Of a stretch of DNA of 64,000 nucleotides, positions 32,601 through 44,181 are shown piece by piece. Location: the NCBI GenBank assembly GCA_029948255.1, contig JALIZF010001734.1, forward strand, positions 570,501-634,500, given 5' to 3'. The DNA comes from Telmatactis stephensoni. Its lineage: Eukaryota > Cnidaria > Anthozoa > Actiniaria > Isophelliidae. The position numbers and the translations under genes were made by a program. The notes beneath the pieces are model-generated. The model was not told the origin of the DNA. It worked only from the letters and a program-made list of their open reading frames with translations, and searched no databases. How positions within the stretch are numbered: the first letter of the stretch is position 1; each line of letters opens with the position of its first letter.

Positions 32601-35575
32601 CAATACTAAGATCGACCTAATGATTGGTCTAAGGTGATGTTGCATTGGACAACTTTTAGCGAAACATCGGTGTGTTGTGTTAAAAGTTGGCGTAGTGTAA
32701 CATGGCACACGAAGCTGCAACAAAACGATGCCAACAAGGTTATGAAGTTTTGAAGATTGTTCAATGACTAGCCGCACATGCTGCGCACTATGTTACACTA
32801 TTTTTATATTGCACCAAAAGTTGTAGCCTAAAATAACATCATCCTAAAGGACAGGACACACGACTCAACCGTTCTTGCAACGTGCTGCACGTAGTTGAAC
32901 CCCTATCCACTTCTGTAGCAGTTGGGCACAATGGTAACATTAGAGTGATTTAGCAAATGGGACGCTACGCAAAACACAGGACGTTAGATGACGAATTAAT
33001 CACAATCGTTCGTTGCATGACTACCGTGACAACGTCGCGATGCAACATTCAGGACACCATTTCGTTTGTTTTTGCGTCTTCTTCTTGACGTCGGCGAGAT
33101 CAACGGTCATTTCGAACAAAATTCGTCAGATATGAAAGGAATCTTGAAACCAGCCTTTTGAATCCGGAATCCGGCTCTTGGAATCCGGAATGCAGCACGT
33201 GGAATCCGGAATCCGGCCCTTAGAATCCAGAATCCAGCATCATTCCGGATTCGCTTACACTAGTGGGGAGAAAAGTTACATCTTTTGTTCAGTTCACAAA
33301 TCTATATAACCACTCATCTTAGAACAAAACTTTTATGAAAGAGAAAAAGGATTCAGAATAGGCATGCATTTAATCAGAGTCAAATGGATGTTTTAAAACT
33401 CGATTTCGTACCTCGCCAATCAGAAAGTCAACGTTGTTCTCAATCAGAATGTCGACTTGTTTCTTAAATTCTTTTTGGCAAGCTTCTTTTCCTCTTCCAT
33501 CCATGTACGACGGGGTTTGAGTTATACCTCCTGCAACTAATGCATCACCCTGGTTGGCAACTTCACGAGCTAATCTGCACGCAGACTTGTTGATTTCCTT
33601 CAGCTGAAATGAAAAACAAATCACAGGACAACAGTCATCGAGCAGGGAAGACAGACATTAATCGTAAAACCGACGTAGTTCTTAATAACTTTACTGTCAT
33701 TACAAAGAACTGAAGAGCCTACACCATATTTAATTGCTTCGTTGCCTCGGTTCTCCAGCTTGTCTTCTGATGCGTAAAAATTATAAGCCTGCACGACATC
33801 AGCACCAGCACGAAGGAACTCGATATGAAGTTGTCGAACTGGAAAAGAAATGGCATTAAGATGCGCCAAGAAAGGCGAAGGCTAGAATGATGAAAACTAG
33901 ACCAAACAAATAATAAATACAAAATCTCATACCAGCTTCAGGAAATTCCACTACAACTTCTGGGGTAAATATTCCAGCCCTCACATATCCTCTTTTTTCC
34001 AGAGCGAAAACAAATCCCCCATCGCCTATTACCACTTCACCAGCATCCAGTCTTTCAAGAATTCCACGCTAAACAAATGTAACCAGGAAATGAATTAAGG
34101 TGACTCGAAGTAGTTGTTTTCAGACCGCACCGCACATTTTCATTTGGCGCAATGGACAACTTAATGCGCACCAATGGACTTGGTTTCTACACCAAATATA
34201 AGGATAAGATTGAAGTTTTAAATGGTGTTATAATTAAATCGATCAACGTTTTTAAAATAGCGAAAATCGAACATCGTCAAAAATGGTTTTCCTCTAATAT
34301 CTCGCTCCAGACAAGCGGTAAACTGCATAGAAAAATTCAGACGAATGCACAACATTTCAAAGTGATTTTAGGAGATTTAATCTGTTTGATTTTTTTTAAA
34401 TCACCAAAGTTTCCACAGATGCTGTCGATTTCTATTCTTGGACATAACAACAGCGTAAAAAGTACTCGAAGTACGCAAAACACTACGAGAACACTGTGAA
34501 AATATTGATAAAATATACACTTACCTTACTTGAAAAAGCCGACTTTCAACTCTTCATCGATGTCAAGATATATTTTTTTCTTTCTAAGTCACTTGTGAGA
34601 CATTTTCTCCGCAACTTGTACATCAGAAGTTGTTTTTGAAAATCTCAAAAACGCAGGATCATTTTTGCTTGGCGTTTAAGTAGGGCATTACTTGTTCTAT
34701 ACACAGCAATATTGCAGCAGCTCATTCAAATACAAGCACTAAAACGACCCGAAACTTAAACCTGATGTTGACCCAAACACCAGCTCAAAACTTGCATGTA
34801 AAAACGTTTTCGCAGCAAAGTCAAGTATATACAAAGTGAACATGTGAAATTGATGTGAAATTTATCTTAGTTACTTATATGGAAGCTCGTGTGAGATCAG
34901 ACCTTAATAAGGCAACGGTGTACGTTTTCTTAGATGTCACAAATGTTACGAAGTCTAGTTGAGTTCAAAATAACGGGTATCAATTGTACATCGAGTCCTT
35001 TTTAAGCCCGGAGAGGCACTCCCAGGCTTACATGAAACACTGAGCGACATTTGAGACCATTTGATTTTGTTCGTGCATGACGAGACTACACACGCCTCAG
35101 TGCGTAGGAGACTATACATCCAGCCAGAATCTGAAATGTTATGAGTTTGATTACTTTTAGGAGCTCGGACTTTTTTCCGAGCAAATTTTTTTTCTAGTAT
35201 GCGATTCTATGACCATTATATAGAAATTATTTCTTGTTTGTGTCATATATTGAGCGAAATAAACAATGTGTACGAGCAAGGTCAGCAAGGACAACATGCG
35301 TTTGACAGGCTTTTTGAACCATGAAACCCCTCACAAGGGAGCGGACTGAATTCGGCATCTCAATCGAAAGGTAGAGCAATCGATTGTTCAAGTGCATATA
35401 TATATATAATTAATTCTACTATATTTACTATTTACTACTATATTCATGCTCTTTCTCCGCATTGTAATGTAATTCAATCTAATGAACCGATGTAATCAGT
35501 ATGGAGAGAATTAAATTCAAATTCAGATGACAGATATTTCAAACGAAAACTCACCTGCTCATGGCTTTCATCCAT
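29683..35575 (-). CDS. BHMT: Betaine-homocysteine S-methyltransferase, complete
   Basis: Nine exons in phase: 35555-35575 (MDESHEQ), 33933-34068, 33723-33838, 33412-33603, 32393-32540, 31527-31709, 31069-31199, 30692-30789 and 29683-29866. They give 402 residues; human BHMT has 406. The enzyme transfers a methyl group from betaine to homocysteine, making methionine and dimethylglycine in the cytosol. The zinc ligands are present: Cys213 in GVNCHF and Cys295-Cys296 in [19 protein letters not shown]. Other signatures are [55 protein letters not shown] and [14 protein letters not shown]. The C-terminal extension that makes the dimer or tetramer contact is present. Intron 7 uses a GC donor (GAG/GCAAGT); the rest are GT-AG. 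Intron 5 carries a MITE. Betaine use fits a marine osmolyte-rich animal. Confidence 0.97.
30345..30424. repeat. 80-bp perfect palindrome without spacer
   Basis: From CACGGCCGGTTCC to its exact complement, centred on GTACCATGGTAC at 30384/30385. It lies in BHMT intron 8, inside a dispersed repeat that recurs near 62.9 kb. Confidence 0.9.
30425..30625. repeat. Dispersed repeat (uninterrupted copy of the 62.9-kb repeat)
   Basis: CAGTATACACACGCAT, GCGCTCTGATTGGTTGA, GAACAACGGTCACG and CCACTCGACTTCGTTTCGTG are shared in order with 62937-63145 plus 63584-63605. Confidence 0.65.
31898..32269. mobile_element. MITE with 22-bp perfect terminal inverted repeats and 9-bp target duplication
   Basis: Starts TAGCCTCCTCCGCAGGCAAC and ends with its inverted copy. 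ATAGCAAAG flanks both sides (31889-31897 and 32270-32278). The size and 9-bp duplication suggest a Mutator-like non-autonomous element. It lies in BHMT intron 5. Confidence 0.85.
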
Positions 35576-37678
35576 ACTAGCGATTGTTAAACTATACACA
35601 AAGCAATTCTAGGTCTTTCGTTTTTCCTATCTGTTGTAGCCTCGGTGCGATAACGTATAACCTGCGTAGACTTCTCGTATTAGTTTTCATTGCAGAGGTC
35701 ACGTGAGGTCACGTACAAATTAATGCTGACCTTCACTATCTTGAGGACCTGGGTATGAGTTTCTTACCATTGCGAATGGATCAACACAAGATCTCGAGCT
35801 ATACAAAATCGTGAAGTTTGATGTTAATTGGATCAATATTGAACAATTACTTACAGCCATTGAAAAACTCCAAAATTTACTAAGAAATGTAAGGATTGCC
35901 TGACAATCGGTTAGTTGCGTCACATCCGGAAAAAAACTCCCGTTTAGTCCATCTGCGTAACTAGGTAACAGCGACGAGAATCGTGTTCTAGTCGATTGAT
36001 GCCTGTGATTGGCTAAATCGTGAGGGTCATTCTAACGACATTTCTATTGGATGCTTTTTTCGCGCCAACATGACAAAAGCGACTGTTGCTATGAAAATGC
36101 CCAAAAGGAAGCAGCGTTATTTTAACCAATCACAAGCGTCTTTTCGAAATAAGATCACAAATGAAATGCACGCTCGCTATAAATATCATATCAATTAACA
36201 TCTTTGAACGAAGAACATAACAATTATCTTGTTCGATACGTTGGGATGTTCATTGTTCTTTGTGTCTATTATCTTCAGAGAAGTTCTCAACAGGGACCGC
36301 GGAGCACCCTCAAAAGTGGAGGGGGGGGGGGGGGGGGCGGGGAGCTTGCATTTGAGAATTAGGAGGACAGGGGAGTTTGGGCAATCAAAGTTTTCTTAAG
36401 ATATTTTTACTTGTGCCTTCAGGTTGTGTAAGATCAAAACGCATCAATGTTATATACCAATATACCTTCTAAAATCATTCCTTACCGCAATGTATTTACC
36501 TGCCAGGCCTAAGAATATCAATTACGCTAACTCATTTGTAAATATGCGAGCGCGAAGCGCGAGCCAGTATCGGGCAACAGCTAAGAAAGGCTACTTCCTA
36601 GGTTCCTAGGTTTTAAAAATACATTGTGCGCGTCACTCCCCCACAAAGAATAGCAATGAAAGAAATGGTTCATTTGTAGCTCAGACATAGAATACAATTA
36701 GCTCTTAGGAACGCTTAGCGCGAGTCGCTCGGCAAAACTTTTACAGAAAAGCCTGTTACGTACAGCCTTTCTTTGGTTGACTGACTTGAGAATGACAGAG
36801 TTCAGTTTTTTCCTCGTGGTTCCTTTGCACGATTTAATTCTTCTATGTGCAGAATTTCAGTCAGTCTGTGCGCTAAAGAGATGTTCAAATTAAAAATTGT
36901 TCAAGGAGGGCTACTGTGTTAGTGAACTCTGTCGAGGTCTGTCGAGAAATGCAGAAGGTTGTTCTGTCCGAAAGTGAGTCAATATTGAGGAAAGTTATTC
37001 ATTCAGGATTAGTACAAGAAGAAGAAGAAGACTATAGTTATGGCTCTCAGTATTCACATGGTTTCCAAATATTGGTAACTATGATCTTTCTCTTATTTAG
37101 CCTAGCAATAGAAGATAGATATGGGAAAGAACAATGGAGTATGTGATATGTACTTCTACTGAACATGTATTATGTATAGGCTTATTAATCCAAATAATAA
37201 TAACATGAAAATAATAATATTAATAGTAATATTAATAATGATAATAATGATAATAGCTTTATTTTCAAATTGGACAAGCATTGACATGATTGAGTCCTGT
37301 TATAAATTATATAATTGCTTCTAATTATTAGCACTTGTCTTTATTCTCTGGTAAATTGTCCAATTTTCAAGTTTCAATTTCAATTAAGTGTCCAATTGAA
37401 GAAAAAAATTGGACAGGGTTCCTATACCTTTTGCGTCAGAAACGTGAATGACTCACTGATTCTGTTTTGACGTGAAACGTGATTTAAGGTCTAAAATCTT
37501 TTTTCGTCCGCGTGAAACTTTTGATTTTTTTGTGAACGTGAAAGAGAATTTTTAATTATCCGTGACGCCTGAAAAGATCAAATAATTTTGATTCATATGC
37601 CATTTTGCAAAGGGGTATAGGGGACCCTGATTGGACAGTCAACCAAAATTAAAGAAAAATTAGAGGGTTGTCCAATAC
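35576..37678. other. Gene-free interval upstream of BHMT
   Basis: Holds the BHMT promoter region (no motif claimed), a poly-G run at 36327-36346 and AAT-rich DNA at 37195-37260. The frame at 36916-37146 is open but has no recognisable family. Confidence 0.5.
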
Positions 37679-37812
37679 ACACGAATCGAGTCGATTCGTA
37701 AATGGTGGTTTACGATTCGTAACAGATTGTGAACTTCATTGAAATGCATTGCAGACAGTACAGGTTATTGATATGCATAAAACATGAATAATTACACCAA
37801 GGGATAATGAAT
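37679..37812 (+). mobile_element. Left end of the element that contains the 184-bp satellite
   Basis: GTCCAATACACACGAATCGA, then GTCGATTCGTAA and GGTGGTTTACGATTCGTAAC, match the inverted end of the element at 52677-53118 nearly base for base. A 100-bp spacer then leads into the array. Confidence 0.75.
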
Positions 37813-40800
37813 ATGTTGTTGGGATTCCTGTGTCGCGCACATGCGCACATGGGTATATAGTGGACTTAGACTCTGGCAGACTCAAAGCTGCTCGAAGGGG
37901 GGCTGTCGATTCGTACGATTCGATCGATTCGTACGAATCGTCAAAGGGGTTTACGAATCGTGCATCTCATTATCGATTCGTGTAAATGGCTGGCGCATGT
38001 TGTTGGGATTCCTGTGTCGCGCACATGCGCAGATGGGCATATAGTGGACTTAGACTCTGGCAGACTCAGAGCTGCTCGAAGGGGGCCTGTCGATTCGTAC
38101 GATTCGATCGATTCGTACGAATCGTCAAAGGGGTTTACGAATCGTGCATCTCATTATCGATTCGTGTAAATGGTTAGCGCATGTTGTTGGGATTCCTGTG
38201 TCGCGCACATGCGCAGATGGGCATATAGTGGACTTAGACTCTGGCAGACTCAAAGCTGCTCGAAGGGGGCCTGTCGATTCGTACGATTCGATCGATTCGT
38301 ACGAATCGTCAAAGGGGTTTACGAATCGTGCATCTCATTATCGATTCGTGTAAATGGTTAGCGCATGTTGTTGGGATTCCTGTGTCGCGCACATGCGCAG
38401 ATGGGTGTATAGTGGACTTAGACTCTGGCAGACTCAAAGCTGCTCGAAGGGGGCCTGTCGATTCGTACGATTCGATCGATTCGTACGAATCGTCAAAGGG
38501 GTTTACGAATCGTGCATCTCATTATCGATTCGTGTAAATGGTTAGCGCATGTTGTTGGGATTCCTGTGTCGCGCACATGCGCAGATGGGTGTATAGTGGA
38601 CTTAGACTCTGGCAGACTCAAAGCTGCTCGAAGGGGGCCTGTCGATTCGTACGATTCGATCGATTCGTACGAATCGTCAAAGGGGTTTACGAATCGTGCA
38701 TCTCATTATCGATTCGTGTAAATGGTTAGCGCATGTTGTTGGGATTCCTGTGTCGCGCACATGCGCACCTGGGTATATAGTGGACTTAGACTCTGGCAGA
38801 CTCAAAGCTGCTCGAAGGGGGCCTGTCGATTCGTACGATTCGATCGATTCGTACGAATCGTCAAAGGGGTTTACGAATCGTGCATCTCATTATCGATTCG
38901 TGTAAATGGTTAGCGCATGTTGTTGGGATTCCTGTGTCGCGCACATGCGCACATGGGTATATAGTGGACTTAGACTCTGGCAGACTCAGAGCTGCTCGAA
39001 GGGGGCCTGTCGATTCGTACGATTCGATCGATTCGTACGAATCGTCAAAGGGGTTTACGAATCGTGCATCTCATTATCGATTCGTGTAAATGGTTAGCGC
39101 ATGTTGTTGGGATTCCTGTGTCGCGCACATGCGCAGATGGGCATATAGTGGACTTAGACTCTGGCAGACTCAAAGCTGCTCGAAGGAGGCCTGTCGATTC
39201 GTACGATTCGATCGATTCGTACGAATCGTCAAATGGGTTTACGAATCGTGCATCTCATTATCGATTCGTGTAAATGGTTAGCGCATGTTGTTGGGATTCC
39301 TGTGTCGCGCACATGCGCAGATGGGCATATAGTGGACTTAGACTCTGGCAGACTCAAAGCTGCTCGAAGGGGGCCTGTCGATTCGTACGATTCGATCGAT
39401 TCGTACGAATCGTCAAATGGGTTTACGAATCGTGCATCTCATTATCGATTCGTGTAAATGGTTAGCGCATGTTGTTGGGATTCCTGTGTCGCGCACATGC
39501 GCAGATGAGCATATAGTGGACTTAGACTCTGGCAGACTCAGAGCTGCTCGAAGGGGGCCTGTCGATTCGTACGATTCGATCGATTCGTACGAATCGTCAA
39601 AGGGGTTTACGAATCGTGCATCTCATTATCGATTCGTGTAAATGGTTAGCGCATGTTGTTGGGATTCCTGTGTCGCGCACATGCGCAGATGGGCATATAG
39701 TGGACTTAGACTCTGGCAGACTCAAAGCTGCTCGAAGGGGGCCTGTCGATTCGTACGATTCGATCGATTCGTACGAATCGTCAAAGGGGTTTACGAATCG
39801 TGCATCTCATTATCGATTCGTGTAAATGGTTAGCGCATGTTGTTGGGATTCCTGTGTCGCGCACATGCGCACCTGGGTATATAGTGGACTTAGACTCTGG
39901 CAGACTCAAAGCTGCTCGAAGGGGGCCTGTCGATTCGTACGATTCGATCGATTCGTACGAATCGTCAAAGGGGTTTACGAATCGTGCATCTCATTATCGA
40001 TTCGTGTAAATGGTTAGCGCATGTTGTTGGGATTCCTGTGTCGCGCACATGCGCACATGGGTATATAGTGGACTTAGACTCTGGCAGACTCAGAGCTGCT
40101 CGAAGGGGGCCTGTCGATTCGTACGATTCGATCGATTCGTACGAATCGTCAAAGGGGTTTACGAATCGTGCATCTCATTATCGATTCGTGTAAATGGTTA
40201 GCGCATGTTGTTGGGATTCCTGTGTCGCGCACATGCGCAGATGGGCATATAGTGGACTTAGACTCTGGCAGACTCAAAGCTGCTCGAAGGAGGCCTGTCG
40301 ATTCGTACGATTCGATCGATTCGTACGAATCGTCAAATGGGTTTACGAATCGTGCATCTCATTATCGATTCGTGTAAATGGTTAGCGCATGTTGTTGGGA
40401 TTCCTGTGTCGCGCACATGCGCAGATGGGCATATAGTGGACTTAGACTCTGGCAGACTCAAAGCTGCTCGAAGGGGGCCTGTCGATTCGTACGATTCGAT
40501 CGATTCGTACGAATCGTCAAATGGGTTTACGAATCGTGCATCTCATTATCGATTCGTGTAAATGGTTAGCGCATGTTGTTGGGATTCCTGTGTCGCGCAC
40601 ATGCGCAGATGAGCATATAGTGGACTTAGACTCTGGCAGACTCAGAGCTGCTCGAAGGGGGCCTGTCGATTCGTACGATTCGATCGATTCGTACGAATCG
40701 TCAAAGGGGTTTACGAATCGTGCATCTCATTATCGATTCGTGTAAATGGTTAGCGCATGTTGTTGGGATTCCTGTGTCGCGCACATGCGCAGATGGGCAT

Positions 40801-40932
40801 ATAGTGGACTTAGACTCTGGCAGACTCAAAGCTGCTCGAAGGGGACTGTCGATTCGTACGATTCGATCGATTCGTACGAATCGTCAAAGGGGTTTACGAA
40901 TCGTGCATCTCATTATCGATTCGTGTAAATGG
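37813..40932 (+). repeat. 184-bp tandem satellite, about 17 copies, with a six-monomer higher-order repeat
   Basis: Monomers begin ATGTTGTTGGGATTCCTGTG, contain CGCGCACATGCGCA, and end in a TCG-rich palindromic part with ATTCGTACGAAT, TCGATCGA and ACGAATCGTGC. Spacing is exactly 184. Diagnostic variants in monomers 6-11 (ACCTGGG; ACATGGG with CAGAGC; GAAGGAGG with AAATGGG; AAATGGG; GATGAGC with CAGAGC; GATGGGC) repeat in the same order in monomers 12-17, so blocks 38733-39836 and 39837-40932 are a 1104-bp duplication. Open frames of 60-74 codons per monomer are by-products of the period. Confidence 0.95.
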
Positions 40933-42887
40933 TGAGAATAAGTTAAAGTTTACGCTGAATTGGTTTTAGTGGAACTGGACCGACTTGAGTAAAGCATGTT
41001 AACCATCTGGGATTTTGATGTGTGGTACGTATCGAATTTATAAGATTATTAAGCTACCTAAGTTTACAGTGAGGACACTCTAACCGTACCGTGAACACTT
41101 GGTTCTTTTTTAAAACTGTTTTTAACATGCATTCCTTGAGAGAATGAACTAGAATTTAGTTTCATTTTGATCATATAGTATATTTCAGCTAATCTATTAA
41201 ATAAAGTCAAGTGTTCATGGTTTGAATGTCCTCACTGTTAGCTTAAGTCTTATTAGTTATATTAAAGTTTGTTTTTGTAGAAAAGAAATTTAAATTGATT
41301 TATAAGTTGTTGAAAACGTTAGATATCGAAATTATTTGTCAAAATAGTCTGCTTTTGGAGACGTAACGAGTTTGAAGGCGCAGTAATGTGAAAATGAAAA
41401 TCACTCATCTTGTATCGTAATACGTCTCTCGTTGCGAAACGAGACAGCTTGAAGCGTGATATTACTCTTTTATAGCGATTTAAAACTAGCTGTTTCTAAC
41501 ATAAAGTGAATTAATGCTACGAGTTACTTAATATATTGAACACTATAAAATTAGAGAAGCCTAATATTCACCGTGAAAAATAGCTGTTTTGTATGTGAAA
41601 TTGTGAAAAGCCTTCCGTTGGTATTGTTTGGTGCATTTTTAAATATCAATTCTATCCTGGATGTTTTGATACTTCTACTCATGTAAATTAAGAAATTTCA
41701 TGACTTCATATTTTTTCAATGATTTAAATAGTTGTTTAAATTTATTTTTGCCATAATTAGCAGGAGCCATTATGAAAGTTGTGTTTTAGTCTAATAAGCA
41801 AATTGTTTAAAATGTTTTGAAACTTGGTTGACTAGCAATTATAACAAGATGAATTTCATTGATACCTACAACAAGAAGTGTTTTGAAATTATGTTTAGAT
41901 AAACATCTGACAATCAACTGCAATCATAATAATTGAGAATTTTTCAAAGAATTACTTTTGTTTATTGTGGCATAAACTAGTTTTCTTTGAATAGCTTCCA
42001 CTTTTTAAATTGTTCCTTTTAGTGATTAGTGATGTTTATTTTGTTTCAATGTGATTTTATCTTATTAAAAGGAAGATCATTGTATAAAATAATATTAATA
42101 GAAATTAGGTTTTACCTAATTGTGGAGCTCCCTATTAAAGGCGCTGTTACATGGACTTGGTGTAATTTTTCTTGCAACTTGCAATGCAATGCCATTGTTG
42201 TAAAAGGGAATCTCTTCTGAAACAATGGCATTGCATTGCAAGTTGCAAGAAAAATTGCATTGGTAACAGCGCTTCAAGTTTTAATAGTTTTTAATGCTCT
42301 TGTTTCAAATGAGTTGGGCTTCCTGTGTTATTGGCCAAAGAAGATTCCATTTTTAACTTGTTTAATGCAAACATAGAATCGAGTTATTGTGAGGACTTGA
42401 TGTCACACATGGGCTCACTCTGGTTTAAAAAAGGGTTTGAAAAAGTTAAAATAAAAATTGCTAATCCATTTGTTCTAAGTTTGCATATACTGTATAACAG
42501 TTTGGTCTTTTGTTGAATTATATCAATTTCAAGCTCAGTGACCTATATTAACAGTAATAGTCTAGTTTTCCTTTATAAGAGACGTTGAACCTCTTGACAA
42601 AAGGCGCATCTGTACAAGCTTAGCCTTTTTTTCCATGAAAACCCATGGGAATAAATGTGATTTTTGTGTTGTTTTTTATCAAAATTTTGTGCATTTCCTA
42701 GCGACTTTGGGCTTATTAAGCCTGTATAAATGTGCTTTTGTCAGGAACATTAGTTATCTCTAGTAATGGGAAACTTGACTATTCAGATTCAGTGTCAGAT
42801 TTTATAATTGAGTTTGCAGTAGTGGTTAATAATTCTAAGAAATCATGAATGATGTTGCCAAATGGCCTCAGCAACAATAGTGAAGTT
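40933..42887. other. Gene-free AT-rich interval
   Basis: No exon was recognised. The plus-strand frames at 42029-42220 and 42325-42516 have no family resemblance. It contains the foldback element at 42139-42277. Confidence 0.5.
42139..42277. mobile_element. Foldback element, GCGCTGTTACA / TGGTAACAGCGC type
   Basis: Arms TTTTTCTTGCAACTTGCAAT and GCAATGCCATTGTT are inverted around a centre near 42209. It is related in layout to the AAGGCCCTGTTACAC elements. Confidence 0.8.
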
Positions 42888-44181
42888 AAAAATCTTAAAT
42901 AAGATACAACAGATCTCAACTTCATGTCATTTGTCTTTTTTACTAAACATATGTTTCGGCAACTAACATTTGCCATCTTCAGTAGTGGAGATTAACAAAG
43001 AACATAACCTATATATAAGTTAAACAAACAATAAGAAAGAAGGGCTATTGTATTAATTGTAAATTAATATGTTTTACTTGTTGGTTCAGAGATGGTTTCA
43101 ACCAACTAATATGTAACGCTTCTTTGAGTTTTAAAGAAAATTCATAAGCAGCGTGGTCTATAATTACAAAGCATTCCTCATTAGCAAGGCTTCTGCACGA
43201 CTCCGAGCTATCTAGGTGTTTATATATATGTGACGCCCTATCCGTGCGAAGATGTTCACGTACGCGTGTCGAAAAGTGGCGAACCGTTTCACCAATATAA
43301 CAGGCATTACAGCCTGCACAAACAAACTTATACACGACATGCGAACGCATTCCCATGGGTAAGGGGTCTTTGTTACTAAAATAGCTCTTTATTTTTTATG
43401 AAGTGAAGGCAAGTTTGATATTGATATCTTTGCAATAACGCTTAGTAATTTTCTGAATTCTTTTCTGCGTTACATTGGAAAATTGGCCGATGAATGGTAA
43501 TTTATAATAGAAACAGTTAGATTGACTAGCTTGAGAAGTTTTGTTACCATTGTTATCTAGGTTGTTATTAAGATAATTTTTGATCACTTTTTCAATAGTG
43601 TTTTGGGGGAAGAGGTTTTTCTTTAGGATATCAACTAGCTTATTTATATTATTATTAAAACCGACCCAAGTATTGTTGATCTTGTAAGCCCTATCCACAA
43701 GTGTTCTAATTAATCCTATTTTATAGGAAAAAGATGTAAAACTTAGAAAATTAGTGAATAAGCCTGTGAAAGATTTCTTGCGAAAAACATTCGTGGTCAC
43801 AGGCCTCGTGCTGTTGTCAATGAGTACATCAAGAAAGGAAATTTTGTTGTTAATTTCTCTTTCCATGGTGAACTTGATGTTGGGATGCCTGGAGGTGATG
43901 AAATCAAAAAACACAAGTGCATCTTGTTCACTGTCAAAAATGCAGAATGTATCATCGACATAGCGACGGTAGAATCTTAGAAAATCAAACTTGTTATTAA
44001 ATTCGTTCAACCTTTTTTCTTCATGATGTCCCATAAAGAGATTGGCTAAAACAGGAGCAAGGGGGGAACCCATAGCTACTCTGTCAATCTGATCAAAGTA
44101 ATTGCCATTGAAAAGGAAATGAGTTTGAGCAGTGGCAAAAGAAAATAAACACTTGAGTTTACCTTTGTAAAGGAAATACAA
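42888..44181 (-). mobile_element. Penelope-like retroelement, left (minus) copy, 5'-truncated with one nonsense codon
   Basis: Frames 43396-44181 and 43045-43356 are one reading frame interrupted by a TAA at 43396-43398, where the other copy has CAA. Reverse transcriptase motifs are MGSPLAPVLANLFMGHHE and YRRYVDDTFCIFDSE. The C-terminus has a GIY-YIG-like nuclease (CAGCNACYIGETVRHFSTRV). The 5' part upstream of FLYKGKLKCLFSFATAQ is missing. The 3' region (42888-43040) carries a hammerhead-like motif. A 12-bp sequence AATTCTAAGAAA lies outside both elements (42831-42842 and 45540-45551). Confidence 0.92.
42942..42986 (-). ncRNA. Hammerhead-ribozyme-like motif, left Penelope copy
   Basis: Read on the minus strand: ACTA, core CTGAAGA (fits CUGANGA), stem GGCAA/TTGCC, GAAA, a tiny helix III C-ATAT-G, then TT and TAGT pairing with the first ACTA. 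Penelope-like elements are known to carry hammerheads. Helix I is only 4 bp and one base bulges before helix II, so activity is uncertain. Confidence 0.4.

Noticed and set aside
34152..34499. 115-codon plus-strand frame in BHMT intron 1
   Set aside because: No family resemblance, antisense to a confirmed gene, AT-rich intron codon use.
36916..37146. 76-codon plus-strand frame with QEEEEDYSYGSQYSHG
   Set aside because: Looks exon-like in composition, but there is no flanking exon, family match or convincing start.
37813..40932. CRISPR array
   Set aside because: The repeat has no unique spacers, the unit is 184 bp, and the genome is eukaryotic.
37841..40935. Dozens of 63-74 codon frames repeated every 184 bases
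   Set aside because: By-products of the satellite period. Each monomer has stops, and two frames are equally repeated.
42029..42516. Two 63-codon plus-strand frames
   Set aside because: One overlaps a foldback element and the other is AT-rich with no support.
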